Source of the DNA: JBMOJK01 sp049315825
Lineage (GTDB): Bacteria; Patescibacteriota; Gracilibacteria; BD1-5; UBA2023
Direction: 5' to 3'
Length of the DNA stretch: 47,535 nucleotides
NCBI GenBank assembly: GCA_049315825.1
Contig: JBMOJK010000008.1
Coordinates: forward strand, 1-47,535
The notes under the pieces are model-generated. The model did not search any database and was not told where the DNA came from. It worked only from the letters and a program-made list of their open reading frames with translations. The translations under genes and the position numbers were made by a program. This document shows, one piece after another, positions 22,950 to 32,430 of this stretch (the first letter of the stretch is position 1; every line of letters begins with the position of its first letter).

Positions 22950-23441
22950 ATGTATTTTTTTATAAAAGACTTTGTAATAAGGCTGCTTCTTGCAAGCTAT
23001 GCTTATGTTTGTTACATTGCAATTGTACAAATCTATCTTGCATACTATGGTCTATTTGACCCTTCTTGTGGTTCTGAGTGTGCTGGCTATGCCTTGATAT
23101 TCACTCCTGCTTTTGCGTCTATAGCTGCTATTATTAGCCTTGTTATAGAGAATGCCATTTTGCATGTAAAATTTACATATGTGGAGCTACTTACGAATTA
23201 TGTAGTTAGCATTCTAATCTCTGCGCTTGCATTAATTATTTCCGTGGAAAGTTTCTGAATAGCAGAAACTTTCATGGTGTTCGTAATAACTTCTACTGTC
23301 AGTGTATTCCTGACTTATACTCTTGCGAGATATACTCGTGTGTTTAGTGTACTAGAGTATAAATGGGTAAAAGTAGGTTTTATTACTTTTTCCGTGGTAG
23401 CCATAAGTTTTTTGCTTCTAACGGTAAACTGACTTTTTTAA
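22950..23441 (+). CDS. Small polytopic membrane protein, putative immunity to the orphan tip
   Basis: A 163-aa frame starting 3 nt after the orphan cassette, with TGA-Gly codons at 23256-23258 and 23430-23432. It is almost entirely hydrophobic, with four or five membrane helices and a short Cys-containing loop (DPSCGSECAG). It shows no evident sequence likeness to the first membrane protein (21505-21930), as expected if each guards a different tip. Function is inferred from its place behind the toxin cassette. Confidence 0.6.
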
Positions 23442-23472
23442 CTCATAATTTTACTTCTCCCCTACTTTCCCC

Positions 23473-23478
23473 TATAAT
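23473..23478 (+). promoter_or_regulatory. -10 box of the proS leader
   Basis: A perfect TATAAT lies 6 nt before a short ATG frame and about 260 nt before proS. A TTTTAC-like -35 sequence lies about 17 nt upstream. The predicted start would fall at or next to the ATG, giving a leaderless peptide frame. Confidence 0.4.
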
Positions 23479-23484
23479 CCCTCC

Positions 23485-23538
23485 ATGACATACATTTCTC
23501 TCCTCCCCGCTCCCATTGTCCCACACCGCACGGTGTAG
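23485..23538 (+). CDS. Possible 17-residue leader peptide upstream of proS
   Basis: ATG to TAG encodes MTYISLLPAPIVPHRTV, with three prolines (two CCC, one CCA). The last codons overlap a hairpin, and a terminator follows 30 nt later. The next gene is prolyl-tRNA synthetase, so proline-dependent attenuation is possible, but the prolines are not adjacent as in classical leaders. It may be a chance frame. Confidence 0.3.
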   Translation: MTYISLLPAPIVPHRTV

Positions 23539-23601
23539 GTTTTTTGGGTAGGTGAAGATGAAATCCAAAAATCCTCTGTGCGGTTGCACGGGGGATTTTT
23601 T
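23523..23601 (+). promoter_or_regulatory. Candidate attenuator: two mutually exclusive RNA structures before proS
   Basis: Hairpin 1 pairs ACACCG (23523-23528) with CGGTGT (23531-23536) and is followed by six T. Hairpin 2 (23567-23601) is a strong terminator. ACCGCAC inside hairpin 1 is exactly complementary to GTGCGGT at the apex of hairpin 2, so both cannot form at once if the long-range pairing forms. This layout permits a terminator/antiterminator switch. No T-box consensus (TGGNACCGCG) was seen. Confidence 0.4.
23567..23601 (+). terminator. Rho-independent terminator in the proS leader
   Basis: AAAAATCCTCTGTGC pairs with GCACGGGGGATTTTT over 15 bp, with two G·T pairs, around a GGTT loop; the descending arm ends in a T-run. 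It may end the RHS/immunity transcript or attenuate proS. The 138 nt from here to the proS ATG hold no gene. Confidence 0.8.
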
Positions 23602-23739
23602 AATCAAATGGCACATGCAAAATTTCTATAGATATCATCGCACACCCTTTGGGGGTAGAGCAAAATCAACGAGCACACGCTCAGTAAGTTGCCTTAAATA
23701 GGCTTTTCCATACACTTTACGACCTAAATCCCCACTCAT

Positions 23740-24963
23740 ATGCTCTATCTTTCACGATACCCATTTTCTACACTCAAGAATCTCCCAACTGGTTCGGACA
23801 ACCGAGGGACTGGACTGCTCACGCAGGCTGGATACGTTCGTCGCGAACTTGCGGGGGCGTACAGCTATCTCCATATGGGGAAGCGCGTTCTTGATCGCAT
23901 CACACAGATCGTTCGCGAAGAGATGAACGCGATTGATGGTACTGAAATCGTCATGCCTTCGCTTGGTTCGAAGGAACACTGGATGACGACAAATCGATGG
24001 AATGAGATCGATGTCCTCTTCAAGCTCCCTGCATCCGAAGGCGGAGAACCACGCGAATACGCGCTCAACCCAACCCACGAAGAAATCGTAACTCCACTCA
24101 TGAAGGAGTTCATCCAGTCGTACAAGGACCTCGATAGCTGCGCGGTATACCAGTTCCAGACGAAATTCCGCAACGAAAAGCGCGCGAAATCTGGAGTGCT
24201 CCGTGGACGAGAATTCATCATGAAGGATCTCTATAGCTTCCATACTTCTCAGGAATCCCTCGATGTTTATTTCGAGCGTGTTCGCGAGGCGTACGTTCGA
24301 GTATTTGAGCGGCTTGGGATTGGTGCGATCACACACTACGCGTTTGCTTCAGGAGGTGATTTCTCGAAGTATAGCTACGAGTTCCAGACGGAGCTCGGGA
24401 TCGGCGAGGACGTCGTGTATGTGTGTGATGCTTGTGGACAGGCGCATAATACTGAGATCGTCGAAGCAAGCGGATTCAAGTGCGTATCGTGTGGGGCAAC
24501 TGCCTACCATGAGACGACAGTGAGCGAGACGGGGAATATTTTCAAGCTTGGGACACGATTCTCCAATGCTTTTGGGCTCTCATATACAGACGCACAAGGA
24601 AAGATGCAGGATGTGTATATGGGATGTTACGGAATCGGTATCTCACGCCTTATGGGGGTGATCGCTGAGCGACTCGCAGATGATAAGGGGCTCGTATGGC
24701 CAGAAGCGATTGCACCATATACACACTATATCATCGCATTCCCTGAGACGATCGAGGAGGCAACTGTACTCGCTCGCAAGATCGAAGCCGAGGGCGGAAG
24801 CGTGCTCATCGATGATCGTGCTCAAGGATTCGGGCACAAGGCGGGAGATGCTGATCTGCTTGGGATTCCACACCGTATCGTCGTGTCGAAGAAGACCCTC
24901 GAGAACGGCGGATACGAGTACAAGTCACGTACTTCAGATGCTGTAGAAATCCGCGTTTTGTAG
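23740..24963 (+). CDS. proS: Prolyl-tRNA synthetase, short form without editing insertion
   Basis: The 407-aa class II synthetase charges tRNA-Pro. Motif 2 appears as YQFQTKFRNEKRAKSGVLRGREFIMKDLYSFH, written here only for its key parts: the Arg of FRNE and of LRGREF bind ATP. YALNPTHEE is the proline/ATP pocket, and GCYGIGISRLMGVIAE is motif 3. The C-terminal anticodon-binding domain follows. Bacterial ProRS of the E. coli type is about 570 aa because an editing (INS) domain sits between motifs 2 and 3; here that domain is missing and only a CDACG…CVSCG segment, perhaps zinc-binding, lies in the region. No TGA is used. A terminator follows at 24991-25015. Confidence 0.95.
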   Translation: MLYLSRYPFSTLKNLPTGSDNRGTGLLTQAGYVRRELAGAYSYLHMGKRVLDRITQIVREEMNAIDGTEIVMPSLGSKEHWMTTNRWNEIDVLFKLPASEGGEPREYALNPTHEEIVTPLMKEFIQSYKDLDSCAVYQFQTKFRNEKRAKSGVLRGREFIMKDLYSFHTSQESLDVYFERVREAYVRVFERLGIGAITHYAFASGGDFSKYSYEFQTELGIGEDVVYVCDACGQAHNTEIVEASGFKCVSCGATAYHETTVSETGNIFKLGTRFSNAFGLSYTDAQGKMQDVYMGCYGIGISRLMGVIAERLADDKGLVWPEAIAPYTHYIIAFPETIEEATVLARKIEAEGGSVLIDDRAQGFGHKAGDADLLGIPHRIVVSKKTLENGGYEYKSRTSDAVEIRVL

Positions 24964-24990
24964 TCTAAATCTCATTAGACCGCGTAAAAG

Positions 24991-25015
24991 AGGCCTCCGC
25001 AAGGGGGCTTTTTTT
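24991..25015 (+). terminator. Terminator after proS
   Basis: GCCTCC and GGGGGC form a 6-bp stem (one G·T) around a GCAA loop; flanking A/T pairs extend it, and seven T follow. Confidence 0.8.
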
Positions 25016-25041
25016 GAGTTTTGAGCGGAGTATGTTATACT
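25014..25041 (+). promoter_or_regulatory. Candidate promoter of the first secretion-ATPase operon
   Basis: TTGAGT (25014-25019) and TATACT (25036-25041) are spaced by 16 nt and lie just before the ATG at 25051. The -35 box overlaps the T-run of the proS terminator, a compact arrangement. Confidence 0.5.
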
Positions 25042-25050
25042 CGATCTGTT

Positions 25051-27465
25051 ATGTCGGATGTTCTCTTCGTTCTCGCGATTCTGGCCGCCTGTTTTGGGAT
25101 AGGGGTCTTTTTTGCGATTCTCCGCAAAAAGCGCAAATTCAAGCAAATGCTCTCGATGGTATTTTTGCGTGTTCTGCTTCCACGCAAGGACAGTGATGCG
25201 GATGACAAGAAGGAAACCAGCCGCGACTTTAAGGAGCAAGTGAGTCTCATGGAGCAGCTGCTTGCTTCGCTTCGATCCATCGGAACGGATTCGATTTCTT
25301 CGAAGCTCTTGGGTGGACGATCATTCTCTCTGGAGATCGTAGCGCATGAGCAGGAAATCTTCTTCTATATCGCGATCCCGAAGGAGATGCAGATGCTTTT
25401 TGAGAAGCAGATCACGGGATTCTATCCAGATGCAGTGATCGATGCGACTCCCGAGGTAAATATCTTCGAGGGGCGCAAAAGTGTCAAAGGTGTCGAACTT
25501 GTCTTGAAACGACCGTATTTCGAGCCAATCAAGACGTACCAAAAGCTCGAATCTGACCCGATGAATCCACTCGTTGGAGCACTCGGGAAGCTCTCTATGG
25601 GCGAGTCTGCAGTCGTGCAGATCCTGCTCCAGCCCGTTGCAGACAAGTGGCAGGCAAAGTCTTTCAAATACGAAAAGAAACTCTGAGCTGCACACTTTAG
25701 CTTCAATCCACTCGATATCCTCTCGAAGTTCCTCAATGGAGTAGGAGAACCAGAAGCCTCACCAAAGGCGGAGGGCAGCGACGAGAAGGCAAACACGAAG
25801 GAACTCGTCAAAGAAAAGGCGAAGAAAAGTGGATTTGATACCACGCTTCGTCTCATTGCAAGTGGACAAAACGATCTCATGACGGAGTCGATCGTCTCGA
25901 ATATTGCGGCAGCGTTTTCTCAGTATAGCGCTCCAGGATTCAACACGATCAAGGTGATGAAGCCGCACTATTTTGATGCATTCATCCGTGACTATGTGTT
26001 CCGAGCGGTTCGCAGTGGATTCTTCGCTAAGCACGATATCCTCAGTGTCGAGGAAATCGCCTCACTCTTCCATTTCCCACACTCAAAATACAACCGATCT
26101 GCCGAGATCAAGTGGCAGAATTTCAAGATCGCAAAAGCTCCAGTCAATATCCCAACGGAAGGGATTTTGCTCGGATACAATAGTTTCCAAGGGAATACTC
26201 GAGAGATTCGCATCAAGAACGAAGACCGATTCCGACATTTCTACGTAATCGGACAAACGGGTACGGGTAAGTCGTCGATCTTGCAGGTTATGGCCCGACA
26301 GGACATCGCTCAGGGTCGAGGAATATGTGTGGTTGACCCGCATGGAGATCTCGCGATGGACCTCTTGCCATTTGTACCTCGCTCGAGAGCGGACGATGTT
26401 GTGTACTTCGATCCGGCTGATATGGCACGACCGATGGGGATCAATATCCTTGAGGCGACGACCGACGATGAGAAACAAATGGTTGCTCAGGACTCGCTCA
26501 ATATCATGATCAAGCTCTTCGGACCTGAGATCTTCGGACCGCGTATCCAGGACTATTTCCGAAATGGTGTACTCACGCTCATGGACTATCCTGGAGGATG
26601 TGCACTTACAGATATCCTACGTCTTTTCACGGATGAAGAATTCCAAAAGGAACGCCGCCGTACAATCAAAGATCCAGTGGTACGCGCTTGGTGGGATTTC
26701 ACCTTTGCCAAGATGGGGGACCGCGAGAAGGGAGAGATTATCCCGTATTTTGCGGCGAAATTTGGTGGATTTATCACCAACAAGATGATGCGAAACATCA
26801 TCGGTCAGACGAAGTCTTCCTTCGACATCTTGGACAGCATGCAAACTTCGAAGATCCTCTTCGTAAATCTCTCGAAGGGAGTCCTCGGTGACTTCAACTC
26901 GAACTTGCTCGGTCTCGTGCTCGTTTCCAAGATCCAGATGGCTGCCATGCGCCGTCAGACGATCGACAAAGACAAACGTCGAGACTTCTTCCTGTATATC
27001 GACGAATTCCAGAACTATATCACAGAGTCTATCGAATCCATCCTCTCCGAAGCTCGAAAGTACCGCCTCGGTCTCATCGTGGCTCATCAGTATCTCGGAC
27101 AGCTTCAGAAGTCTGATTCGCTCACGAAGTCGAATGTAAACCTCAAGGATGCCATTTTCGGTAACGTAGGATCTATGATGTCATACAAAGTAGGTCCTGA
27201 GGATTCAGAATTCCTTGAGAAGCAATTTGCTCCAGTCTTCACGGGTCGTGATCTCGTTAATATGGATAAGTTCAAAGGGGTGATGAAGCTCGCGGTTGAT
27301 GGTCAGCCAACGCCCGCGTTCAGCATGACTCCAGTCAATCCATACCTTGAGAAGGGTGATCAGAAACTCGCAAAAGCCTACAAAGAACTCTCTCGTCTCA
27401 AATACGGACGCGAACGAGAATTCGTCGAAAAAGAGATCAACTTCCGAATCGGAGCAACGCCTTAG
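25051..27465 (+). CDS. Type IV secretion-like ATPase (TraG/VirD4/HerA-type), paralog 1
   Basis: The 804-aa protein has one N-terminal membrane helix, a cytosolic region of about 370 residues, and a hexameric-motor ATPase domain. Walker A is VIGQTGTGKSSILQVMARQD (about 400-412), then VVDPHGDLAMDLL, and Walker B is FFLYIDEFQNY, followed by ILSEARKYRLGLIVAHQYL. This set is typical of coupling-protein ATPases that bring substrates to type IV secretion channels and is related to HerA/DUF87 motors. One TGA-Gly is at 25684-25686. I start at ATG 25051 instead of the in-frame TTG 30 nt upstream because the promoter boxes lie between them. It is followed 13 nt later by a secreted protein and is paralogous to 42148-45072. 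Confidence 0.85.
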
Positions 27466-27477
27466 CTACCTGCCATT

Positions 27478-28428
27478 ATGCGTAAATATTTACTTTCACT
27501 TCTCGTGCTGTGTGTTGCATTTCCTGCGTTTGCGGAAGATGCGGATATTGGAACGTACGAAGCGTACAAGGAAAGTGTGAAGAATTACTGCGAGGACATC
27601 AAAATGCCATGGAATGCCCTCGGTGTGAAGAATTCTGTTCTCAAATACAGCGGGATTCTCTATCCAGATATTGCGAATCCCAATTCAAACAAGCAGTTTA
27701 ATGCACTCATGGATTCGGTAAAGGGGGACAAAGACAACCTCTATAAGGCCATCGAAGCACAGTCACAAAATATGCCGATCGCCGGAGAAATCGAGAAGGC
27801 CTCGGCAATCTATGCAGAGCGCATGAATGCGATCTATGGCTGCGCGGTACTCAATACAAAGCTTCGTATTCATCAAAAGCTCATCGATAGATTCAATCCA
27901 AGTGGTTCAAATATCGTAAATAAGCTCAAGCAGACCTCGGATCAGATCCGCAGACGCATCGATGAGAAGCAGTGTCGAAATGTGGCGAAGGATGGCGGAG
28001 ATGGTTCTGAGCTTTCACTCAAGCGTCAGATCGTTGCACAAACAACGGGCGAATACTGCAATTACCGCCACTACCTATATTACATTGATCAGAGTCTTAA
28101 GCATCGTCTCGGTCAAGTTATCAGTCTCGAAGATCAGAAGAATGGTGCAAATCCAGCAGGCAGTCCAAGATTTCCAACATCAGACACTCTTGCAAAGGGG
28201 CTTGCTGATATGGCTGCGCGTGCCGACAGTGAAATCGCACGAACAAAGGGGGTGTATGGTGCTGCATTTGATGCGTATGTCGACTTTGAGCGCAACTACG
28301 CGTCTCACGTACTCTTGATCATGATCGAAGATCGATACATGGTAGTCCGAGATTCTCTGCGAGAGGCGATGAATCCGATTGGGCAGGTTATTTATATGGC
28401 TTCGAATGCAACTAGTACCGGAAAGTAG
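27478..28428 (+). CDS. Secreted protein of unknown function next to the secretion ATPase
   Basis: The 316-aa product has a clear signal peptide (MRKYLLSLLVLCVAFPAFA, cut before EDAD). The mature part is mostly helical, with about four cysteines (CEDIK, GCAVL, KQCRNV, EYCNYR) that may form disulfides outside the membrane. No TGA is used and no family is recognised. It starts 12 nt after the ATPase stop and is probably co-transcribed, so it may be an extracytoplasmic part of the same apparatus. Confidence 0.8.
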   Translation: MRKYLLSLLVLCVAFPAFAEDADIGTYEAYKESVKNYCEDIKMPWNALGVKNSVLKYSGILYPDIANPNSNKQFNALMDSVKGDKDNLYKAIEAQSQNMPIAGEIEKASAIYAERMNAIYGCAVLNTKLRIHQKLIDRFNPSGSNIVNKLKQTSDQIRRRIDEKQCRNVAKDGGDGSELSLKRQIVAQTTGEYCNYRHYLYYIDQSLKHRLGQVISLEDQKNGANPAGSPRFPTSDTLAKGLADMAARADSEIARTKGVYGAAFDAYVDFERNYASHVLLIMIEDRYMVVRDSLREAMNPIGQVIYMASNATSTGK

Positions 28429-28638
28429 GAGATTCAAAATAACTTCGAACTTCATGTTTAAAACTGCGCTTCCTCGTGCGGAGTAGCTGCCGCTACACCT
28501 TACTGCGGTGCTCGTTTTGCACACGAATTTCTTTGTTCTTTTGAATCTCAGGACCTTCCTTTTTAGAGGAAAAGACGGTAAAACTGTTATGAAAGATCTA
28601 GAAATTTCCGTCTAAAAAATCAGCAGTTAGAGCCTCCC
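28429..28638. other. Intergenic stretch with minor hairpins, no gene seen
   Basis: No convincing coding frame. Short self-complementary pieces occur: GTAGC/GCTAC at 28483-28496, and AGACGG with CCGTCT at 28573-28613 (extended by AAA/TTT across one bulged base). Neither has a T-run suited to a plus-strand terminator. It lies between the secreted-protein gene and the candidate RNA. Confidence 0.5.
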
Positions 28639-28794
28639 AGATTACATACTCAATGTTCCGTGCGCCGCGAGGACCGCTGCGCTGTGCGAGCAAGGGCTCA
28701 AAGTCTCTTCCTTGCAAGAACAAGAATCCACTTTCATCGAACCACGCAGGCCTGCGAGTTCCACAGCCAGCAAGGAATGTTGGGTATGTAATCT
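28639..28794 (+). ncRNA. Candidate structured non-coding RNA closed by a 21-bp helix
   Basis: The arms 28639-28659 and 28774-28794 are fully complementary over 21 bp if G·U pairs are allowed at three positions. On the plus strand these three pairs are G·U; on the minus strand the same positions would be A·C mismatches, so the RNA is most likely the plus strand. Within the 114-nt interior are GCAAGG/CCTTGC (28690-28716), the 12-bp palindrome CGCAGGCCTGCG (28745-28756), GCGC-type pairing at 28662-28682 and a possible GCTGTG/CACAGC closing helix. GC content is higher than in the surroundings and both strands lack a credible gene. It does not match tmRNA, SRP, RNase P or 6S signatures that I can recognise. 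A MITE-like element is the alternative. Confidence 0.45.
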
Positions 28795-28828
28795 TCTCAG
28801 AGCTTCAAAATATTCTCTCAAAAAACTC

Positions 28829-28850
28829 AAAAAAAGAGCATCACTGCTCT
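28829..28850 (-). terminator. Terminator of the pseudopilin/RluA-family operon
   Basis: On the minus strand AGAGCA and TGCTCT form a 6-bp stem around a GTGA loop, followed by a T-run. It begins 1 nt after the stop codon of the RluA-family gene. Confidence 0.8.
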
Positions 28851-29813
28851 CTACCTGAAATATTTCTCCATAAAACTCTCCATATCCTTCGGTATAGGCG
28901 CTTCTACTACGAGGCGCTTTTTTGTGACTGGATGAGCGAATTCTAGACGACGGGCATGGAGGAGTTGCCGCTCGATACCGAGCTGCTTCTTGATATCACG
29001 GTTGATCTGGGGGTCACCGTAGGCCTTGTCTCCGATCACGGGAGTTCCGATATGTGCTAGGTGAACTCGGATCTGGTGCATGCGCCCGGTTTCGAGATGA
29101 AGTTCAACGACGCTGAGATTTTGTTGAGTATTCTGGTTGAGTACCTTGAAATGCGTCACTGCTTTTGAGCCCGCAGGATCGACTCGGACTTTGTTTTCGT
29201 TCTTGGCGTTTTCTACACGAAGTAGAGGTGCCTTGATTGTTCCGGAAGATTCTTTGGGAACTCCAGCTGCACAGGCGAGGTAGATTTTCTTGATCTTATC
29301 AGACTGAAGGTCTTCTAGAACGCTATTGAGTGCGTGTCGAGTTTTGGCAATGATGAGTACTCCGGAGGTATCACGGTCGAGTCGATGTGCGAGTGAAGGC
29401 TTCCAACCGACACTGTTGTATTGATTACCAAGGTAGTCCTGGATCAGTTCGATGAGCGAGGCCTCGGTCGTCTTATGATCCCCGGGATGTACATTGATCC
29501 CCGGGAGTTTGTTTACCACTAAGAGTACCTCGTCTTCGTAGAGGATAGCAGATCGATCAAACTTGGTCTGAGTGACCGGTCTTGTGGACTTCTTTTCGCC
29601 AAATTCGACAATTTCGACATCGTTCAAATACAGAGCAATTTCATCGCCTTCTTGGATGCGCATCTCAGGTTCTGCCTTTTTTCCATTGAGGCGCACTTTC
29701 TTGGTTCGCCCCATTTTATAGAGGAAGGAAAGAGGGGCGTTTGGGAAAAGCTTTTTGAGGTAACGATCGAGGCGCTGATCAGCGTCGGAGGCGGTAACAG
29801 TGAGAAGTTGCAT
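28851..29813 (-). CDS. RluA-family 23S rRNA pseudouridine synthase (RluC/RluD type)
   Basis: The 320-aa protein starts with an S4 domain (DQRLDRYLKKLFPN) and carries the RluA-family catalytic motif LAHRLDRDTSGVLIIAKT, whose Asp attacks the uridine, plus the C-terminal ETGRMHQIRVHLAHIGTPVIGD signature (written in family form; key residues R-x-H-Q-I-R-V-H). It converts specific uridines in 23S rRNA; RluC or RluD targets are likely, but the site cannot be read from sequence. No TGA is used. It starts 2 nt after the upstream pseudopilin gene, so it shares that transcript, and a terminator follows at once. Confidence 0.94.
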   Translation of the reverse strand: MQLLTVTASDADQRLDRYLKKLFPNAPLSFLYKMGRTKKVRLNGKKAEPEMRIQEGDEIALYLNDVEIVEFGEKKSTRPVTQTKFDRSAILYEDEVLLVVNKLPGINVHPGDHKTTEASLIELIQDYLGNQYNSVGWKPSLAHRLDRDTSGVLIIAKTRHALNSVLEDLQSDKIKKIYLACAAGVPKESSGTIKAPLLRVENAKNENKVRVDPAGSKAVTHFKVLNQNTQQNLSVVELHLETGRMHQIRVHLAHIGTPVIGDKAYGDPQINRDIKKQLGIERQLLHARRLEFAHPVTKKRLVVEAPIPKDMESFMEKYFR

Positions 29814-29815
29814 GA

Positions 29816-30880
29816 TTATTGGTAGACGGTGAAGTCGAGTGCTTCGTTGGTGGTAAGTTGTTGAATTTTTTTTGCCCGAGTTCGCTTGAATCCGACCGCG
29901 AACCCCTCTGCTTCTATAGAGGTATACTGAGATGGAAGAACCTTGTTTGGGAATGAGAGTCCAAGATTGGTGATCGTATCAACACCGTAACCGAGATATT
30001 GGATGTCACTTCCAGGGAGGAACTTAACTTTGCGAATTCGGTATTCGAGATAGGGCATCACGGATCAGGCCTGATTTTTGAGAACGTTGGCCACTGTGAG
30101 TTTAAGGCTGCAGCCCGCAAGTACACAGTCGCCTAGTTTGGTGTTATAGAGATTGGCGAGGGTGTTGATCGTACCGGTTTTGCTGTCCTTTGCGGCCATC
30201 ATACTCAGTTGTGGTATGCCGAGGTCATTGTGTGTGTTGATGCTGCTTGCATCATACAGAACCCCAAGAGGAGAAGCCCCCAGCGTGCCCATGCTTGGCA
30301 TAAGCGTATTTTTCCCATCAGAAATCGTCCAGAAAACTACCGGAAGAGATGTGCTATTTGAGAAAAATGTAGTTCCGGGAGAGTCTGATGGAACGAGAAC
30401 ATCAGCATTGGTTGCTGTTTTTTGTTGGAGCTTTGGAACTCGAAGATCGAGTTGAAATTGCGAGAGGAATGATGGACCGTAACTCGGTGGTATAAAAATC
30501 TGAACGGGTGAACCGGGAGAGATTTGATTCCAATTTTTGTCGTATTCACTTGTTCCATCTCCAGGAAGCGGGATGGAAGATGTAAGCTCAGATATCGCGT
30601 AGCCACCCGTAAATGTAGTGATAGTTTGCGGGAGTGTATTGATATTGGGTGTGCCGGTAATGCTGTGACCAGGATTTTTTAGGCTCAAGCTTGCAAGCGC
30701 GGACTCGATCTGCGTAGATGCATTGTAGTAGGCAATAGTAGAATTCTCAATGCCACGAACACTTCGAGAGAGTGGAATTATGTGCCCAAGTAGCCCGAGC
30801 ATGATAATAATAAGCGTTCCTGTGATGAAAATGCTCACAAGGAGTGCCGAACCGCGCGCTGTCTCGAAATGATGTTTCAT
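29816..30880 (-). CDS. PilX/GspK-like pseudopilin
   Basis: The 354-aa protein begins MKHHFETARGSALLVSIFIT and has one N-terminal hydrophobic helix following a short basic leader, as in PilX- and GspK-like minor pilins, though the prepilin Gly-Phe cleavage site is weak (RG^SALL). The rest is a soluble, mostly beta domain, with CVLAGC near residue 260. The codon at 30065-30067 is TGA on this strand; reading it as Gly adds an 83-residue C-terminal part that would otherwise look like a separate gene. It begins 1 nt after the preceding pseudopilin gene. Both probably belong to a type IV pilus or secretion pseudopilus. Confidence 0.75.
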
Positions 30881-30881
30881 A

Positions 30882-32102
30882 TTAGTTGTCGAGCGTTACT
30901 GTAGTTGCGATGGTGACTTCTGGATTTTGAATCTTGAGCTTGCGTCGTCGTTCCCATCCAAAACCGAGTGTTGTGGTGAATCGTACGTATGACGCAATCG
31001 AGTAATTCGCATTTCATTCTTTCCATGCAAGGCGGAAATCCTTCGACGGAGACGGGAAGAACTTAATATTGCGAACGTCTACGTCAGGAGCGAAGAGACT
31101 CACCCATTCGGAATCATTTCCAGTTGGGATCTTGCGACTCACACTTCCGATCGCCATAGTGGCACAGTTGAAATCAGGATGACATTCCCAGGTGTCCACT
31201 TTTCCGTCAAATCTTCCTGCTGGCGTGGCGGAAGTAATTCCTTCGTGGTCGTACCCAATATCACTGCCTATGAGTCGAAGCATTTCGAGTCGGCCGATAC
31301 ACCCGCTTCCAGTTCCAGCAACTATATTGCAGGTGTATCCTGACGGTGCACTTGGATCGAGCTCTACGCGACGTCGGAGAATGAGTCGCTCGAGACCTTT
31401 GTCAGTACGCTTGATGAGATAGAGTTCGGCCTGGCCGGAGCTTCCAGAGAATGCTTCGGGTCAGGCACCAAGATCTTCATCGTCGTCATCACCAGTAGGA
31501 TTTCCGTCACAGTTGGCATCTCCGAGTGGCATACCAGGCTTTCCTTTTGCATTGCAGACTGCCGTGTCGTCATTACGATCACTGTTACGGTCTACGAATT
31601 GTGTTTTGTATTGACCAAATCTTTGAGGGCTACCAGTTTGGATGCTGGACTGAGAGTTAAAATTATTACTCGCAAAACAGCCGTTTGCAGCCATATCGAG
31701 ACCAATCCCGCTTCGACAAACATATGATGTAGCGCCGAAGAGATTGGTTCCGATCGTTCCTCCGTATCCATAGTTTCCAAATCCTGTTGGATTTGCATAG
31801 TGTCCACTCGAAAGGGTAAGTCCTACCTGAGAACGATTGAAATACTCCTCGTAGTCGATATCGCCTCATTCTTTGATAGTCGTAGCTAGTCGTTCGCTTG
31901 CGCTGTAGAGCTGCTCGTTGATATCGATACGTCCTTCAACGAGATTGCGTGAAACACCGATATTCCCCATGACATTAAATGCCATGACCATCAAAATCCC
32001 AAACAGCGTCAGAGAAATGATCATCTCTATAAGGGTAAACCCGCGAGAATTTGGTTTTTTGGGTTCAAAAGAAGTGGTTTTTTTGAAGATGAATGAGATC
32101 AT
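30882..32102 (-). CDS. PilW-like minor prepilin
   Basis: The product has 406 aa. It has a classical type IV prepilin leader: MISFIFKK…KKPNSRG then FTLIEMIISLTLFGILM, with cleavage expected after Gly21 and Glu at +5. I chose ATG 32100-32102, which has a GGAG 3 nt upstream, over ATG 32367-32369, which would add 89 unusual residues before the leader. Three TGA-Gly codons lie in the gene. The C-terminal half holds an Asp/Asn-rich stretch (DANCDGNPTGDDDDEDLGAG) that may bind calcium, and several Cys. It heads a minus-strand operon with the PilX-like gene and the RluA-family gene. Confidence 0.8.
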
Positions 32103-32430
32103 AGCTCCAACTCCGCGACCGATCCCGATCCCAGTTGGGAATTTCCAGAAATTTTTCGGCCAATCGTGCGCAAAATAGTGCAGACTTTCGAGAAAGTGAC
32201 TTTTACGCAGCGGAGTTTGTGCATCCTTTCGAAAAAGCGTGCGCAGGACGAGCCACACACCAGAGAAAATTGCCTCAACGAATCCGAAGGCAAATCGCAG
32301 GAGTGAAAAAAAGGAGTTTTCCTCTATTGGATGACGAGACATACGGACATCTAACGACATTTGGTGCAAAAGTCAATCCGCTCCCCGTTTACTATTTGCG
32401 TAATTTCAGTATACCTCTGCCGTCAATTAT
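32103..32430. other. Intergenic region between divergent genes
   Basis: It holds the start regions of the minus-strand prepilin gene and the plus-strand membrane protein. The prepilin frame stays open back to an ATG at 32369, but the extra residues do not look like a leader. On the plus strand TTTACT (32388-32393) and TATACC (32410-32415), spaced 16 nt, form a plausible promoter for the gene at 32431. Confidence 0.5.

Noticed and set aside
23523..23601. T-box riboswitch before proS
   Set aside because: I found neither the T-box consensus TGGNACCGCG nor a specifier loop; only terminator-type hairpins are visible.
28653..28946. 97-aa plus-strand and 62-aa minus-strand frames over the candidate RNA
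   Set aside because: Composition is not protein-like, the frames run into the 21-bp helix arms and a neighbouring gene, and the structure explains the sequence better.
32103..32369. 89-residue N-terminal extension of the PilW-like prepilin
   Set aside because: The inner ATG gives a standard 21-residue prepilin leader and has a GGAG upstream; the extension is unlike any leader.
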